A stretch of 64,000 bases of DNA, taken from NCBI GenBank assembly GCA_036796255.1, contig DAIRDH010000007.1:1-64000 (forward strand), read 5' to 3'. The translations under genes and the position numbers were made by a program. The notes below the pieces were generated by a model that saw only the letters and a list, made by a program, of their open reading frames with translations, did no database searches and was not told the origin of the DNA. This DNA comes from T3Sed10-241 sp036796255. Its GTDB lineage: Bacteria > Bacteroidota > Bacteroidia > Flavobacteriales_D > Cryomorphaceae. This document shows positions 24,878-34,303 of this stretch, piece after piece. Positions within the stretch are counted from its first letter, which is position 1. Each line of letters starts with the position of its first letter.

Positions 24878-26704
24878 ATGACGCTCAATAGCCAGGAACC
24901 AATCATTGTTGAATGTGCATGGGAAGTATGTAATCAAGTTGGAGGTATTTATACTGTAATTCGGAGTAAAATACCCGCAGCTATAGAGAATTGGGGAGAC
25001 AATTATTGTCTTTTGGGTCCCTTGGAAAATAAAGATATTGCCGCTGAATTTGACCATATCCACAACCTTACCGACCCTATTGGCCGGGCAGTAGAGCGCA
25101 TGCGCAACATGGGTTATGAGGTGTGGTACGGTCGCTGGCTTGTAACTGGCAGGCCGAAAACAGTGCTGCTGAATCCACAAAATGTGTTCAACAAGCTAGA
25201 TGCCCTGCACCGGCATCTCAAGGAAGTTCATGGCATCAATACCAACAAAGAGGATGCGCTGTTGGAGAAAATGGTATTATGGGCTGATATTAACCGCACT
25301 TTTTTTACGGTGCTCAGCAAGGAAATTCTACGCGGAAAGCGCAAATTGATTGGACATTTTCACGAGTGGATGTCAGGCCTCCCCATTCTGGATATCAAGC
25401 GTGAGGGCCTCCCCATGGCTACTGTATTCACAACGCATGCCACTATGCTGGGGCGTTACCTGGCCGGCAGTGATTCTGATTTTTACAAAAAGCTTGAAAA
25501 CTATGATTGGCAGATGGAGTCGCGGCGATTTGGTATTCTGCCGCAGGTGCAGATCGAAAGAAGTTGTGCTGCTTCAACAGATTGTTTTACCACGGTGAGC
25601 GAAGTTACAGGACAGGAATGCATTCACCTTTTGGGAAAGGAACCGGACATTATCACCCCAAATGGACTCAATATAAATAAGTACGTTGCCTATCACGAGG
25701 TTCACAACAAGCACCAGCAGTACAAAGACAAGATCCATGAATTTGTAATTGGACATTTTTTCAGCTCATATGACTTTGAGCTCGACGATACCTTTTACTT
25801 CTTCACCTCGGGCCGCTATGAGTATAAGAATAAAGGCTTTGACATCACCCTCATGGCCCTTAAGTGGCTCAACATGATGATGGAGCGTGAAGGAATCAAG
25901 AAGCAGGTGGTGATGTTCTTTATTACAAAACAGCCCACCTGGAGCATCAATCCCGATGTACTGGAGTCACGAGGTGTAATGCAGGAAATAAGGCGCAACT
26001 GCGAATCCATACAGGAGCAGTTGGGTAAACGGTTGTTTTACGCCGCATCGCGTTCCAAGGATGAACACCGGCTGCCTGACCTTAATGCCCTTATTGACGA
26101 CTATTGGAAACTTCGCTATAGGCGGACCATACAAACATGGAAAACAAAGGCTTGGCCCATTATTGTTACGCACAATCTCGTGAACGATATAGAAGATGAC
26201 ATATTGAACTACTTGCGCTCGGAGCAAATGGTCAACTCTCCTCTTGACCGGGTCAAAGTAGTGTATCATCCTGATTTTATTGAGTCCACGAATCCATTAT
26301 TTGGACTGGATTACGGACAGTTCGTTCGCGGATGCCATTTGGGCATTTTCCCAAGTTATTATGAACCATGGGGATACACGCCTTTGGAGTGCGTGGCGCG
26401 GGGAGTTCCCACAGTGACTTCTGACCTGTCCGGATTTGGAAAATATGTGGAAACACTGGGCGAAGACCACGAGGACAAGGGCGTGTATGTGCTCCAGAGG
26501 CACAACCAATCTATAAAAAAGTCAGCTGAGACTCTCGCACGGTTTATGCTCCATTTTGTGAAAACAACCAGGAGATACCGAATGATACAACGAAACAAAC
26601 TTGAGGATTTTTCAGAAGCTTTTGACTGGAATGTACTTATAGAACACTACCAAACAGCCTACAATAAAGCTTTGAAAGTAAACAAGGCTACAGCGCGGGT
26701 GTAG
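24878..26704 (+). CDS. Glycogen synthase, family GT3 (eukaryote-like)
   Basis: 608 residues from ATG 24878. It begins VECAWEVCNQVGGIYTVI, the signature of the GT3 glycogen synthases of animals and fungi, and not of the bacterial GlgA (GT5). Further family marks are FHEWMSGLPILDIKREGLP, TTHATMLGRYLAG and the C-terminal E-x7-E type motif in YEPWGYTPLECVARGVP. The enzyme extends alpha-1,4-glucan chains; the GT3 family uses UDP-glucose. Known in Bacteroidota as a replacement for GlgA. It stands alone between the assembly gap and a histidine kinase gene. As a carbon store it could receive glucose freed by the glucan locus, although no direct link is seen. Confidence 0.95.
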   Translation: MTLNSQEPIIVECAWEVCNQVGGIYTVIRSKIPAAIENWGDNYCLLGPLENKDIAAEFDHIHNLTDPIGRAVERMRNMGYEVWYGRWLVTGRPKTVLLNPQNVFNKLDALHRHLKEVHGINTNKEDALLEKMVLWADINRTFFTVLSKEILRGKRKLIGHFHEWMSGLPILDIKREGLPMATVFTTHATMLGRYLAGSDSDFYKKLENYDWQMESRRFGILPQVQIERSCAASTDCFTTVSEVTGQECIHLLGKEPDIITPNGLNINKYVAYHEVHNKHQQYKDKIHEFVIGHFFSSYDFELDDTFYFFTSGRYEYKNKGFDITLMALKWLNMMMEREGIKKQVVMFFITKQPTWSINPDVLESRGVMQEIRRNCESIQEQLGKRLFYAASRSKDEHRLPDLNALIDDYWKLRYRRTIQTWKTKAWPIIVTHNLVNDIEDDILNYLRSEQMVNSPLDRVKVVYHPDFIESTNPLFGLDYGQFVRGCHLGIFPSYYEPWGYTPLECVARGVPTVTSDLSGFGKYVETLGEDHEDKGVYVLQRHNQSIKKSAETLARFMLHFVKTTRRYRMIQRNKLEDFSEAFDWNVLIEHYQTAYNKALKVNKATARV

Positions 26705-26885
26705 CTCTTTTGAGATATTACTGTCATGCGATTCTGGTACCGGCGCGAAGGCGTCACATAAGGTCCCGAAAGTGCCTGGTGTAGCGTTTACAGTTTGTTG
26801 AACTATGGCGTGTGCTGTGAATGTTTGAGCTTCATTCACAGATACTGCGGTCACATGTTGATAATTGAATGAATGGCAAAAGCCT

Positions 26886-28697
26886 ATGATTAGACCAGTG
26901 TCTCAGTATTGGATTGCCTTAGGGTACTGGTTGCTCTTGAATTTGTGCGCTCAACAGGTTTGGGCTCAGGGAGTCAAGAATCAGCAGTACTCTTTCAGAC
27001 AGTTGTCGGCCAAAGTTGACTCGCTGGTCTATAAGGCCCACTATGCCGAGGCATGGGAACTGGCCAATGGCCACTATTCCAATCGAGATCTGAGTGAGCA
27101 GGAACAGTTTGAATACGACGTACTCCTGGGCGATGTGCATCGGTCTTCAGGAGAAGAGCCTACTGCCGTAAAATATTATCGGTTGGCACAGGAATATCTT
27201 CTTGGTGAAGACCTAAATCACCCTATGCTGCCAGCGTTAAAACTAAAAATGGCGGAATGCTACTTTAACAGAGAGCACTTTGACTATGCAAAGCAATACG
27301 CCCTTGAAGCATTAGATAATGGAGGTCTTGCGCACCTGAAGCCGGTTCAGCGAGGCATTTCGTATCTCATACTCGGCTACTGTGATTACCTCTCACGAAA
27401 ATACAATTCGGCTTTAGATTTCTACCTCCTTGCTGAGGAGGCTTACATCAGCGCCGGCCAGCATTGTGAGTTGCCACTGGTGCACACCAGAATGGCAACA
27501 ATTTACCACACCATGGGCAATAGGAGTGCTATGCAACACATGATGGATGAGGCATTGAGAAGAATAGACTCTTGTGATGTCAATGCTTACATGTCTATAT
27601 ATTATGGTACTCAGGTTGAAATGCTTCGCAAAGATGGCCAGTTTAAAAAGGCCCTGGAAGTGCAGCAATCGGTAAATGCATACAATACCCGGCAATACAG
27701 CGAGCAGCACAGTGCTAAAATGCGTGAGATTGAAAGGGAATACAAATCAAAGCTCACAGATATTGAAGCCCAAATGCTGAACGATATCAATGAAAAGAAC
27801 AAGGAAGTGCTGGAAAAGCAAAGATCTGCATTGATTATCGCCCTCATCGGATTTTTGCTTTTGGCCATTTTGCTCATCCTTCTTATTCGCGTGTTGCGTC
27901 AGCGCGAGAAAGCAAAAAAGGCAGTTGAATCATTGAATGCTGAGCTCGAGTCGAAAGTGGCACAGCGCACCCTCGCACTTGAGAAAGCATACAATACAAT
28001 GTTCAAAGATGCGGAGCTATTGAAAATGAAAAATGCGCAAATGCTGGACTTTTGCAATATTCTTTCCCACAATTTTCGCGGGCCGCTTGCCAATATGTCC
28101 TCCTTATTGAACATGATCAATTCTGGCGAATTTGACGACCAAAAAGAGACACTTTATGCAGGATTTGTTCCAGTGGTCGACAACCTTAACCTCACTTGCA
28201 ATGAGCTTTTGGAATCCCTGCAGGTCATGCAAGATAAGGATGTTCTAATCTCAGAAATATTGTTTATCAGTGCTTTAAGCAAGGTGCTTCCCTCATTAAA
28301 AATTGATGCTTCTTTTGATGAAGCCAATGTGAGCAGCAATTTTGATGAAGCGCCATTGGTACGCTGCAATCCGCAATACCTCGAGAGTATTCTGCACAAT
28401 TTTCTCAGCAATGCCCTGAAATATCGCCACCCTGACCGGGCTCCGGAAATTCACCTGAGAACGCGGAAAATCGATGCGGGCGTGCTGCTTTCGGTGAGTG
28501 ACAATGGTCTTGGAATTGACTTGGACAAGTATGGCAAGCAACTTTTTAAGATGCACAAAGTCTTTCATAAGCATCGCGATGCCAAAGGTTTTGGATTGTA
28601 CCTTACCAAAGTACATGTGGAAGCCATGGGCGGTAAAATTTGGGCCGAGAGCAATCCCGGCGAGGGAAGCACCTTTTTTGTACAGTTTCCTGGATAG
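26886..28697 (+). CDS. TPR-containing sensor histidine kinase
   Basis: 603 residues from ATG 26886, which opens a signal peptide (WIALGYWLLLNLCAQQVWAQ); the frame is open upstream only with a TTG. Residues about 27-270 are tetratricopeptide-like helices in the periplasm (YAEAWELANGHY, AVKYYRLAQEYL, YNSALDFYLLAEEAY). A transmembrane helix (about 313-338) and a coiled coil lead to the kinase core: His395 in LSHNFRGPLANM, the N box ILHNFLSNALKYRHPD, and the G boxes DNGLGIDLDKYG and KGFGLYLTK. No response regulator gene is adjacent, so its partner is elsewhere. Signal unknown. Confidence 0.92.
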   Translation: MIRPVSQYWIALGYWLLLNLCAQQVWAQGVKNQQYSFRQLSAKVDSLVYKAHYAEAWELANGHYSNRDLSEQEQFEYDVLLGDVHRSSGEEPTAVKYYRLAQEYLLGEDLNHPMLPALKLKMAECYFNREHFDYAKQYALEALDNGGLAHLKPVQRGISYLILGYCDYLSRKYNSALDFYLLAEEAYISAGQHCELPLVHTRMATIYHTMGNRSAMQHMMDEALRRIDSCDVNAYMSIYYGTQVEMLRKDGQFKKALEVQQSVNAYNTRQYSEQHSAKMREIEREYKSKLTDIEAQMLNDINEKNKEVLEKQRSALIIALIGFLLLAILLILLIRVLRQREKAKKAVESLNAELESKVAQRTLALEKAYNTMFKDAELLKMKNAQMLDFCNILSHNFRGPLANMSSLLNMINSGEFDDQKETLYAGFVPVVDNLNLTCNELLESLQVMQDKDVLISEILFISALSKVLPSLKIDASFDEANVSSNFDEAPLVRCNPQYLESILHNFLSNALKYRHPDRAPEIHLRTRKIDAGVLLSVSDNGLGIDLDKYGKQLFKMHKVFHKHRDAKGFGLYLTKVHVEAMGGKIWAESNPGEGSTFFVQFPG

Positions 28698-28761
28698 TGC
28701 GGGTTATTCGAGTCTTTGAATGGTTTTAATGCGCACTTGATCAGTATATTAAGAGAATGTT

Positions 28762-31700
28762 ATGCTTATGCTAAACGCATTGATTGTCAAAATTCAACCC
28801 AATTACCGGCTTAACTTACAGCTCAGGAAGTTGCAAAAATTCGCGTTTTGGCTGTTTTTGCTGGGCCCATGCTACCCCTTGTCAGCTCAGCTTGTGATGA
28901 ATGAGATTTGTCCATCCAATGCTTCTCTAATTGCTGATGAAGATGGAGATTACGAAGATTGGATTGAGCTCTACAATGCCGGTACCACCCCTGTTGACCT
29001 TGGAGGTTATTTCATCTCCGATGATGCCAGCTATCCTTTTCAATTCGTTTTGCCCGAAAGGGTGCTGGAAGCAGGTGAATTTCTGCTTGTTTTCGCTTCA
29101 GGAAAGAACCGTGCAAATTCGCAAGGTGAGATACATTCCAATTTCAGCCTCAGTTCATCAGGCGAGCCGGTAATTCTTACTTCGCCACTGGCTGCAGAAG
29201 TGGATGCAATACCTGCAGTCGGCCTTGGCCCTGACTTATCATACGGGAGGCAGATGGATGGTAGTAATAACTTCTATTATTTTGCAAATCCCAGCCCAGG
29301 GGAAAGCAACAATGAAAGTACCGCTTTCGACAGCTACCTTGAGCGTCCGGAATTGCTCAGCCCTTCGGGATTCTACACCTCGGAGTTTGACCTTTTCGTG
29401 AGTCACCCCGACCCTGAAGCCACCTTGCGGTACACCCTTGATGGCAGTCTTCCCGATGAGACGTCGGCGCTATATACCACCCCAATCACCATCGTAAACC
29501 GGCTGGGTATGGCAGATGGTATTTCTGCTATTCCCACCACCTCAGCTTTTGTGCCCACATGGTATCGATGGTATGCTCCTATGGCGCCAGTATACAAAGG
29601 TACCGCCCTTCGTGTGCGCGCATTTCGCGAAGGCGCCATACCCTCGGCAGTGAGCAGTGGTACCTACATTGTTGATCCGCTTGCCGATGAGCGATACGAT
29701 TTGCCCAGGGTTGCGCTGGTTTTGCCCCAAACGGCCCTTTTCGGTTCAAGCGGCATTTATACCAATCACAACCTCACTGGCATCAATTGGGAGCGCGAAG
29801 CATCCTTCGAACTGTTCGACAGCGAGGGTGTCTCAAGCTTCAAAAGCGATGTGGGCCTCCGCCTGCATGGTGGCAATTCAAGGCGCTACGCCCTCAAGAG
29901 TTTTCGGGTGTACTTCAGGGGAAGTCTCGGTGAGGATGCCTTGACTTATCCCATATTCAATCAGGGTGACGTGCATACACACGAGCGAATCCTGCTGCGC
30001 AACTCAGGTTCTGAGTGGAGCCGCACGTACTTCCGCGATGCCTTTGCCCAAAGTTTGCTAAGCGACTATGCAGATTTGGATTACATGCGTTACCAGCCGG
30101 CCATCACTTTCGTAAATGGAGAATATTGGGGCGTCCTCAACATCCGCGAACGATTGGACGACAATTACATTTACAACCATCACGGCTACAGCAGAGAGGA
30201 GATTGACATGCTCGAAGGCACCCATACCGTGGTGTACGGCAATGGCCAGGATTATTTGGACCTTCGGAATTTCTGGCAGATTCAGGACCTCAGCCTTCCG
30301 GCAAATTGGGAACATGTAAGCGATCGCATTCACGTGGACAATTTCCGCGATTACCACATTATCCAGATTTTCTCGATGAATACCGATCAACCCGGCAAAA
30401 ATGTGCGCTTCTGGAAACCCAAACACGAAGAGGGTAAATGGAGATGGATGCTTTATGACCTTGATGATAGTTTTGCCTTTGGACAGCATTGCAATTATGA
30501 CCAAAACGGTTTGGTTTATTGCTCAGGCCTCAATACGATCTCATCTCCAAATGTAAATCCTGCATCATCCACTCCGGCATGGGCTCCAAACGGACCCTCG
30601 CAAACAATGCCCCTTCGCGCCATGCTGCGCAGTCCCTTCTTCCAGAATGATTTTATCAACCGCTTCGCTGATTTGCTCAATTCTGCCTTTTTGCCGGAAA
30701 GGCTGGAAGAAATTATTGACGACTTCGATGGCGTCATAGACCCTTACATGCAGGAGCATTACGAGCGCTGGCACCGTCCAGAACCCAGCTTCAGGATGGA
30801 GCACCTCGATCTTTTGCGCAGTTTTGCCGCCGAGCGAAAAGCAGTCATGGAAGAGCACATTGTCGGGTTTTTTGAACTGGACGGCACCTATCAACTCTCC
30901 GTTGATGTGGCACCATTTGGCGGGGGCCTGGTGAAAGTGAACAGCATTCCCATTCATCCCGATTCAATTTACATCGCCGGGCCCGGCAGTTATCCCTGGT
31001 CGGGAACCTATTACAGCGGTGTGGAGCTACCCATTTCTGCTATGCCTGCCCACGGTTTTGAATTTTCGCATTGGCTCGAAACGGGAAGTACCGACGATAC
31101 GCTTTGGGTCAATAGCGGCGAAGACATCACTTACACGGCAGTATTTGAACCCATCAATGTGCCGGAGCCTATCCACTATTGGAGTTTTAATGAGTACAAT
31201 GTGCTCAATGCATTTTTTACCGTAGGCGGGGCAAGTTTGCTGGCAATCGGTGGCATGTCGACTGCCTTCTTGCTGGACGAAGGTCAGGATTTCAATAGCA
31301 TCAACGCGCGTTTGGGTGAGGAGGTGGGAACACATTTGCGCGTCAATGCGCCCTTGAACGCGGTCTTGCAGTTCAGCCTGCCCACTTCGGGCTACAAGTT
31401 TCCTGTGCTGAGTTATGAGGCGAGGCGTTCAGGACAGGGTGCCGGGCTTCACAAGATTTCCGTTTCTATTGATGGAGACAATTTTTTTCTGGTCGACAGT
31501 GTTGCTATTTACGATGAGGCACCTCAGGTATACAGCTTTGACTTTTCGGCCCTGCTTGGCTCCACCGACAATCCGGACTTCAAAGTGAAGATTGAAATAC
31601 ATGAAGGTGAGGGGGGAATCGCTGGCAACAACCGCCTGGACAACCTGAGCCTCGACGCAATGGCCCTCGAGGGTGACAACCAACCCCCTGGTATCGCCCA

Positions 31701-32865
31701 GCCTTTGTTTCGAAAGGAATTGATCGCGCAATCAGGGCCTGAAACTGTGGATTTGGAAACGCTTTTCATTGATCCAGAAGATGATAGCTTGATCTTCAAC
31801 CTGAGCGAGCCGCAGGGAGAAGCGGCCGTGTTCTATATTTTGGACAACGATCTACACATTCACCCAGTAAAAGCAGGCGAAGCCGAGGTGATACTCTTTG
31901 TGACCGACGGAGTCAATGGCCCGGTTTCATTGCCAATTCAGGTGCTGGTATACCCCGAAGCAGCTGTAATTTCGCCCTTAAGTGCATTTGAATTCAGCGC
32001 ATGGGATGATGATGAAAATCAATTCAATTATCCCGATCATATGCTTTTTATGCAGGGCAATACGCCTGATCCGGGGCCCGAAACGCCATTGCCCTTTGCT
32101 TACCACATTCCACTCGACGACTATCATGAAGATGACGCTGGCACCCTTGGTTTTCCTTACAACAATGCGCGCCGCACGCGGATTAATGGCCTCGGTGAGG
32201 AGGGAATCAGCTTTATCAATACCGGCCGCAACCGCGATGTGGGGGCAGCTGTCCTCGCATTGGACCTTTCACTTATAGAACAGCCTGTATTTGCCAACTG
32301 GACTGCTGGCACCATGATGCCCAACAGCAAGGCTTACCGCCTGCGGCTGCAATACCGCAGCGGAATTACTGAAGGCTGGAGTGACATGCTGTCCGATGGA
32401 GACCTGATAGAATATGAGCGCAACCCTATTCCGTTTCATGAGGCGTATTTCAGCGGTGTGGCGCTCCCCGAATCGCTGCTGGGTGATCCCTATGTTCAGC
32501 TCAGGTGGAAATATTACTTTACAGGCGAGCAAGTCATTCCCGAAGTGGGCTCAAGGTCTGAACTGCGTCTTGATGACATTTACATAGGAACCGACGATTT
32601 GACTGCAACGAACCAATCCTTCGAAAACTTCGGCCTTTCGGTGTATCCCAATCCAACAGTGGATGCACTGCACATATACCACGAAGCCCCACATGCTTTA
32701 CAGGCTGCACTTTACGGACCTGACGGCAAATGTGTAAAACGCGAAGTTTTCGACAGTCAACTTAACACGCTTTCATTGCGAGATCTCAGCGCAGGTTTAT
32801 TTTTATTGGTCCTTTGGGATGAACAGGGAATGGCAGCACGCACGAGGGTGGTGGTGCTTGATTAG
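28762..32865 (+). CDS. Giant secreted CotH-kinase protein with lamin-tail domain and T9SS type A sorting domain
   Basis: 1367 residues from ATG 28762 (a second ATG two codons on). A hydrophobic signal (FAFWLFLLGPCYPLSAQ) precedes a lamin-tail domain (about 45-150, NEICPSNASLI, DYEDWIELYNAG), a chitobiase C-terminal-type domain (about 195-245, LRYTLDGSLPDE), a CotH kinase-like domain (about 355-610, RLHGGNSRRYALKSFRVYF, GEYWGVLNIRERLDDNYI, WRWMLYDLDDSFAFG), a beta-repeat domain (about 735-800), several jelly-roll parts, and a T9SS type A sorting domain (about 1283-1367, VYPNPTVDALHIY). CotH-type proteins phosphorylate surface proteins in spores; in Bacteroidota secreted relatives are common and unexplained. 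Probably cell-surface attached. Confidence 0.9.
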   Translation: MLMLNALIVKIQPNYRLNLQLRKLQKFAFWLFLLGPCYPLSAQLVMNEICPSNASLIADEDGDYEDWIELYNAGTTPVDLGGYFISDDASYPFQFVLPERVLEAGEFLLVFASGKNRANSQGEIHSNFSLSSSGEPVILTSPLAAEVDAIPAVGLGPDLSYGRQMDGSNNFYYFANPSPGESNNESTAFDSYLERPELLSPSGFYTSEFDLFVSHPDPEATLRYTLDGSLPDETSALYTTPITIVNRLGMADGISAIPTTSAFVPTWYRWYAPMAPVYKGTALRVRAFREGAIPSAVSSGTYIVDPLADERYDLPRVALVLPQTALFGSSGIYTNHNLTGINWEREASFELFDSEGVSSFKSDVGLRLHGGNSRRYALKSFRVYFRGSLGEDALTYPIFNQGDVHTHERILLRNSGSEWSRTYFRDAFAQSLLSDYADLDYMRYQPAITFVNGEYWGVLNIRERLDDNYIYNHHGYSREEIDMLEGTHTVVYGNGQDYLDLRNFWQIQDLSLPANWEHVSDRIHVDNFRDYHIIQIFSMNTDQPGKNVRFWKPKHEEGKWRWMLYDLDDSFAFGQHCNYDQNGLVYCSGLNTISSPNVNPASSTPAWAPNGPSQTMPLRAMLRSPFFQNDFINRFADLLNSAFLPERLEEIIDDFDGVIDPYMQEHYERWHRPEPSFRMEHLDLLRSFAAERKAVMEEHIVGFFELDGTYQLSVDVAPFGGGLVKVNSIPIHPDSIYIAGPGSYPWSGTYYSGVELPISAMPAHGFEFSHWLETGSTDDTLWVNSGEDITYTAVFEPINVPEPIHYWSFNEYNVLNAFFTVGGASLLAIGGMSTAFLLDEGQDFNSINARLGEEVGTHLRVNAPLNAVLQFSLPTSGYKFPVLSYEARRSGQGAGLHKISVSIDGDNFFLVDSVAIYDEAPQVYSFDFSALLGSTDNPDFKVKIEIHEGEGGIAGNNRLDNLSLDAMALEGDNQPPGIAQPLFRKELIAQSGPETVDLETLFIDPEDDSLIFNLSEPQGEAAVFYILDNDLHIHPVKAGEAEVILFVTDGVNGPVSLPIQVLVYPEAAVISPLSAFEFSAWDDDENQFNYPDHMLFMQGNTPDPGPETPLPFAYHIPLDDYHEDDAGTLGFPYNNARRTRINGLGEEGISFINTGRNRDVGAAVLALDLSLIEQPVFANWTAGTMMPNSKAYRLRLQYRSGITEGWSDMLSDGDLIEYERNPIPFHEAYFSGVALPESLLGDPYVQLRWKYYFTGEQVIPEVGSRSELRLDDIYIGTDDLTATNQSFENFGLSVYPNPTVDALHIYHEAPHALQAALYGPDGKCVKREVFDSQLNTLSLRDLSAGLFLLVLWDEQGMAARTRVVVLD

Positions 32866-32915
32866 TACACCGGTGTAATCGGTGACAATTGCCTTGTATT
32901 CACATGCAACAGTAT

Positions 32916-34160
32916 CTAGAACAACCAGGTAAATCCTGCACTCAAATCCAATCTAAGCAGCCCTTCTGCATTTTCGATGTCCCTTTCGTCCTTGAAAGTA
33001 GACCCATTAATGTCCATATCGAAATTCCTAATACTCGCAGACGCGAAGCCCAGTCCCAGTGACAGTTTGGTTTTTTCAGTCAGTCCGATATCGAATGTAC
33101 CAGCCACCCTAATGCCAAGATTGGCTCCAATCATCGAAAATGGTAAGAGTGCATAACGATCTGTGTCAACTTCGAATGGTGCAGTGCCAGAGTTATTGTA
33201 CCGCATATATCCTATGGTGGTGTTGAGCGTAAAGTGGCTGTTACCATTGCCCATTGGGTAGATTCGTGTAAGGGCTAAAGCGAAAAAATCAATCGTTACG
33301 GATTCACTCATCTTTCCAATTACAACTCCATCAGGACCATTGTCGATGGCGACTGAAATGCTATTGCTAGAACGGAAACGATCGAAACGAGGGCCGAGAT
33401 AAATACCATCGGCTACTTGAAATCCTATTTCAGCAGCCATATGGTAGCCATTTCTCAGGCCATTGAGATAATCGAGTAAATCATTAGGTATACCTTCAGC
33501 CATTGGTGCGATCCTTCGACTGAAACCTGTACTCAAGACAAGGCGAATATTGCCGTTGCTTGGTTTGATATCACCGCTCTGATCAATATTTTGAAAGTAT
33601 GGACTGGCTGCTGGCTTTCCAGAATTGTCTGTCTGGGGCCTGCTTGATTCGGTCAATTGATTTTCGGTTTGTTGGTTTCCAGTTCCTTTCTCTGGAAGAT
33701 CCGCAACCTCTTCACCTGCCTTTGGCAAGGAATCCTGCTCGGCATCATCTCGATCTGGCTTTGGAATTACATCATCAGCCCAGTAGCTTTCTTCTTCCAG
33801 TACAGGAATACGCTTCTTGTACATCATCGCCGATATTCTGTGGCAGGTACTCCAAAAGTCTGGCGTTTTATGATTTACGATTTGAACCAAATCCGCACCT
33901 GCTTTTCGGGCTTCCTCCTGCACACAGGAGAGCACGTATTCATAGTGGCATCGGGTGGTTAACCCAGACTCCCCAACGTCCACAAATCCGATCAACTCTG
34001 CTCCCTCCGGCAAAGGCTGCTGCGCAGTGATTATTTCGATATCACTGCCTTGCGCCAAAGGCTCATGGTATTTGTGGGCGTTGGAATGAATTACGGGATT
34101 GCAAGAACTCAGCAGGGCTGCTGATAAAATGATGGCCGCAAACAAGGTTAAAAATCTCAT
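32916..34160 (-). CDS. Lipoprotein with N-terminal small domain and C-terminal beta-barrel-like domain
   Basis: 414 residues from ATG 34160, with a lipobox LLSSC (Cys20). Residues about 35-120 form a small alpha/beta domain (EGAELIGFVDVGESGL, CVQEEARKAGADLVQIVNHK), similar in layout to small envelope-stress domains in which a strand and a helix follow a lipid anchor. A low-complexity linker rich in Glu, Asp, Gln and Ser (about 135-200) leads to a strand-rich domain (about 205-414: IRLVLSTGFSRRIAPM, HFTLNTTIGYMRYNNSG, DLSAGFTWLF) of outer-membrane barrel type. A lipid anchor joined to a barrel is unusual; the barrel may instead lie in the periplasm. Function unknown. Confidence 0.78.
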   Translation of the reverse strand: MRFLTLFAAIILSAALLSSCNPVIHSNAHKYHEPLAQGSDIEIITAQQPLPEGAELIGFVDVGESGLTTRCHYEYVLSCVQEEARKAGADLVQIVNHKTPDFWSTCHRISAMMYKKRIPVLEEESYWADDVIPKPDRDDAEQDSLPKAGEEVADLPEKGTGNQQTENQLTESSRPQTDNSGKPAASPYFQNIDQSGDIKPSNGNIRLVLSTGFSRRIAPMAEGIPNDLLDYLNGLRNGYHMAAEIGFQVADGIYLGPRFDRFRSSNSISVAIDNGPDGVVIGKMSESVTIDFFALALTRIYPMGNGNSHFTLNTTIGYMRYNNSGTAPFEVDTDRYALLPFSMIGANLGIRVAGTFDIGLTEKTKLSLGLGFASASIRNFDMDINGSTFKDERDIENAEGLLRLDLSAGFTWLF

Positions 34161-34194
34161 CGTCTCAAGATTGGTTAATTTTAACTTTCGTTCA

Positions 34195-34225
34195 CAAATT
34201 TATGCGTTCACAGCAAATTGCCAAA
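34195..34225 (-). promoter_or_regulatory. Promoter of the lipoprotein-barrel gene
   Basis: On the minus strand TTTG (34225-34222), 19 bases, TAAATTTG (34202-34195): the full Bacteroidota consensus with ideal spacing. It is 35 bases before the ATG at 34160. Confidence 0.8.
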
Positions 34226-34303
34226 CATTGGGATAGTTTTTTTTATTGCACCTCATTGAGATTCAATAGTCACTCGAAATTTTGATGAAAGGGGATGCCC
34301 TGA

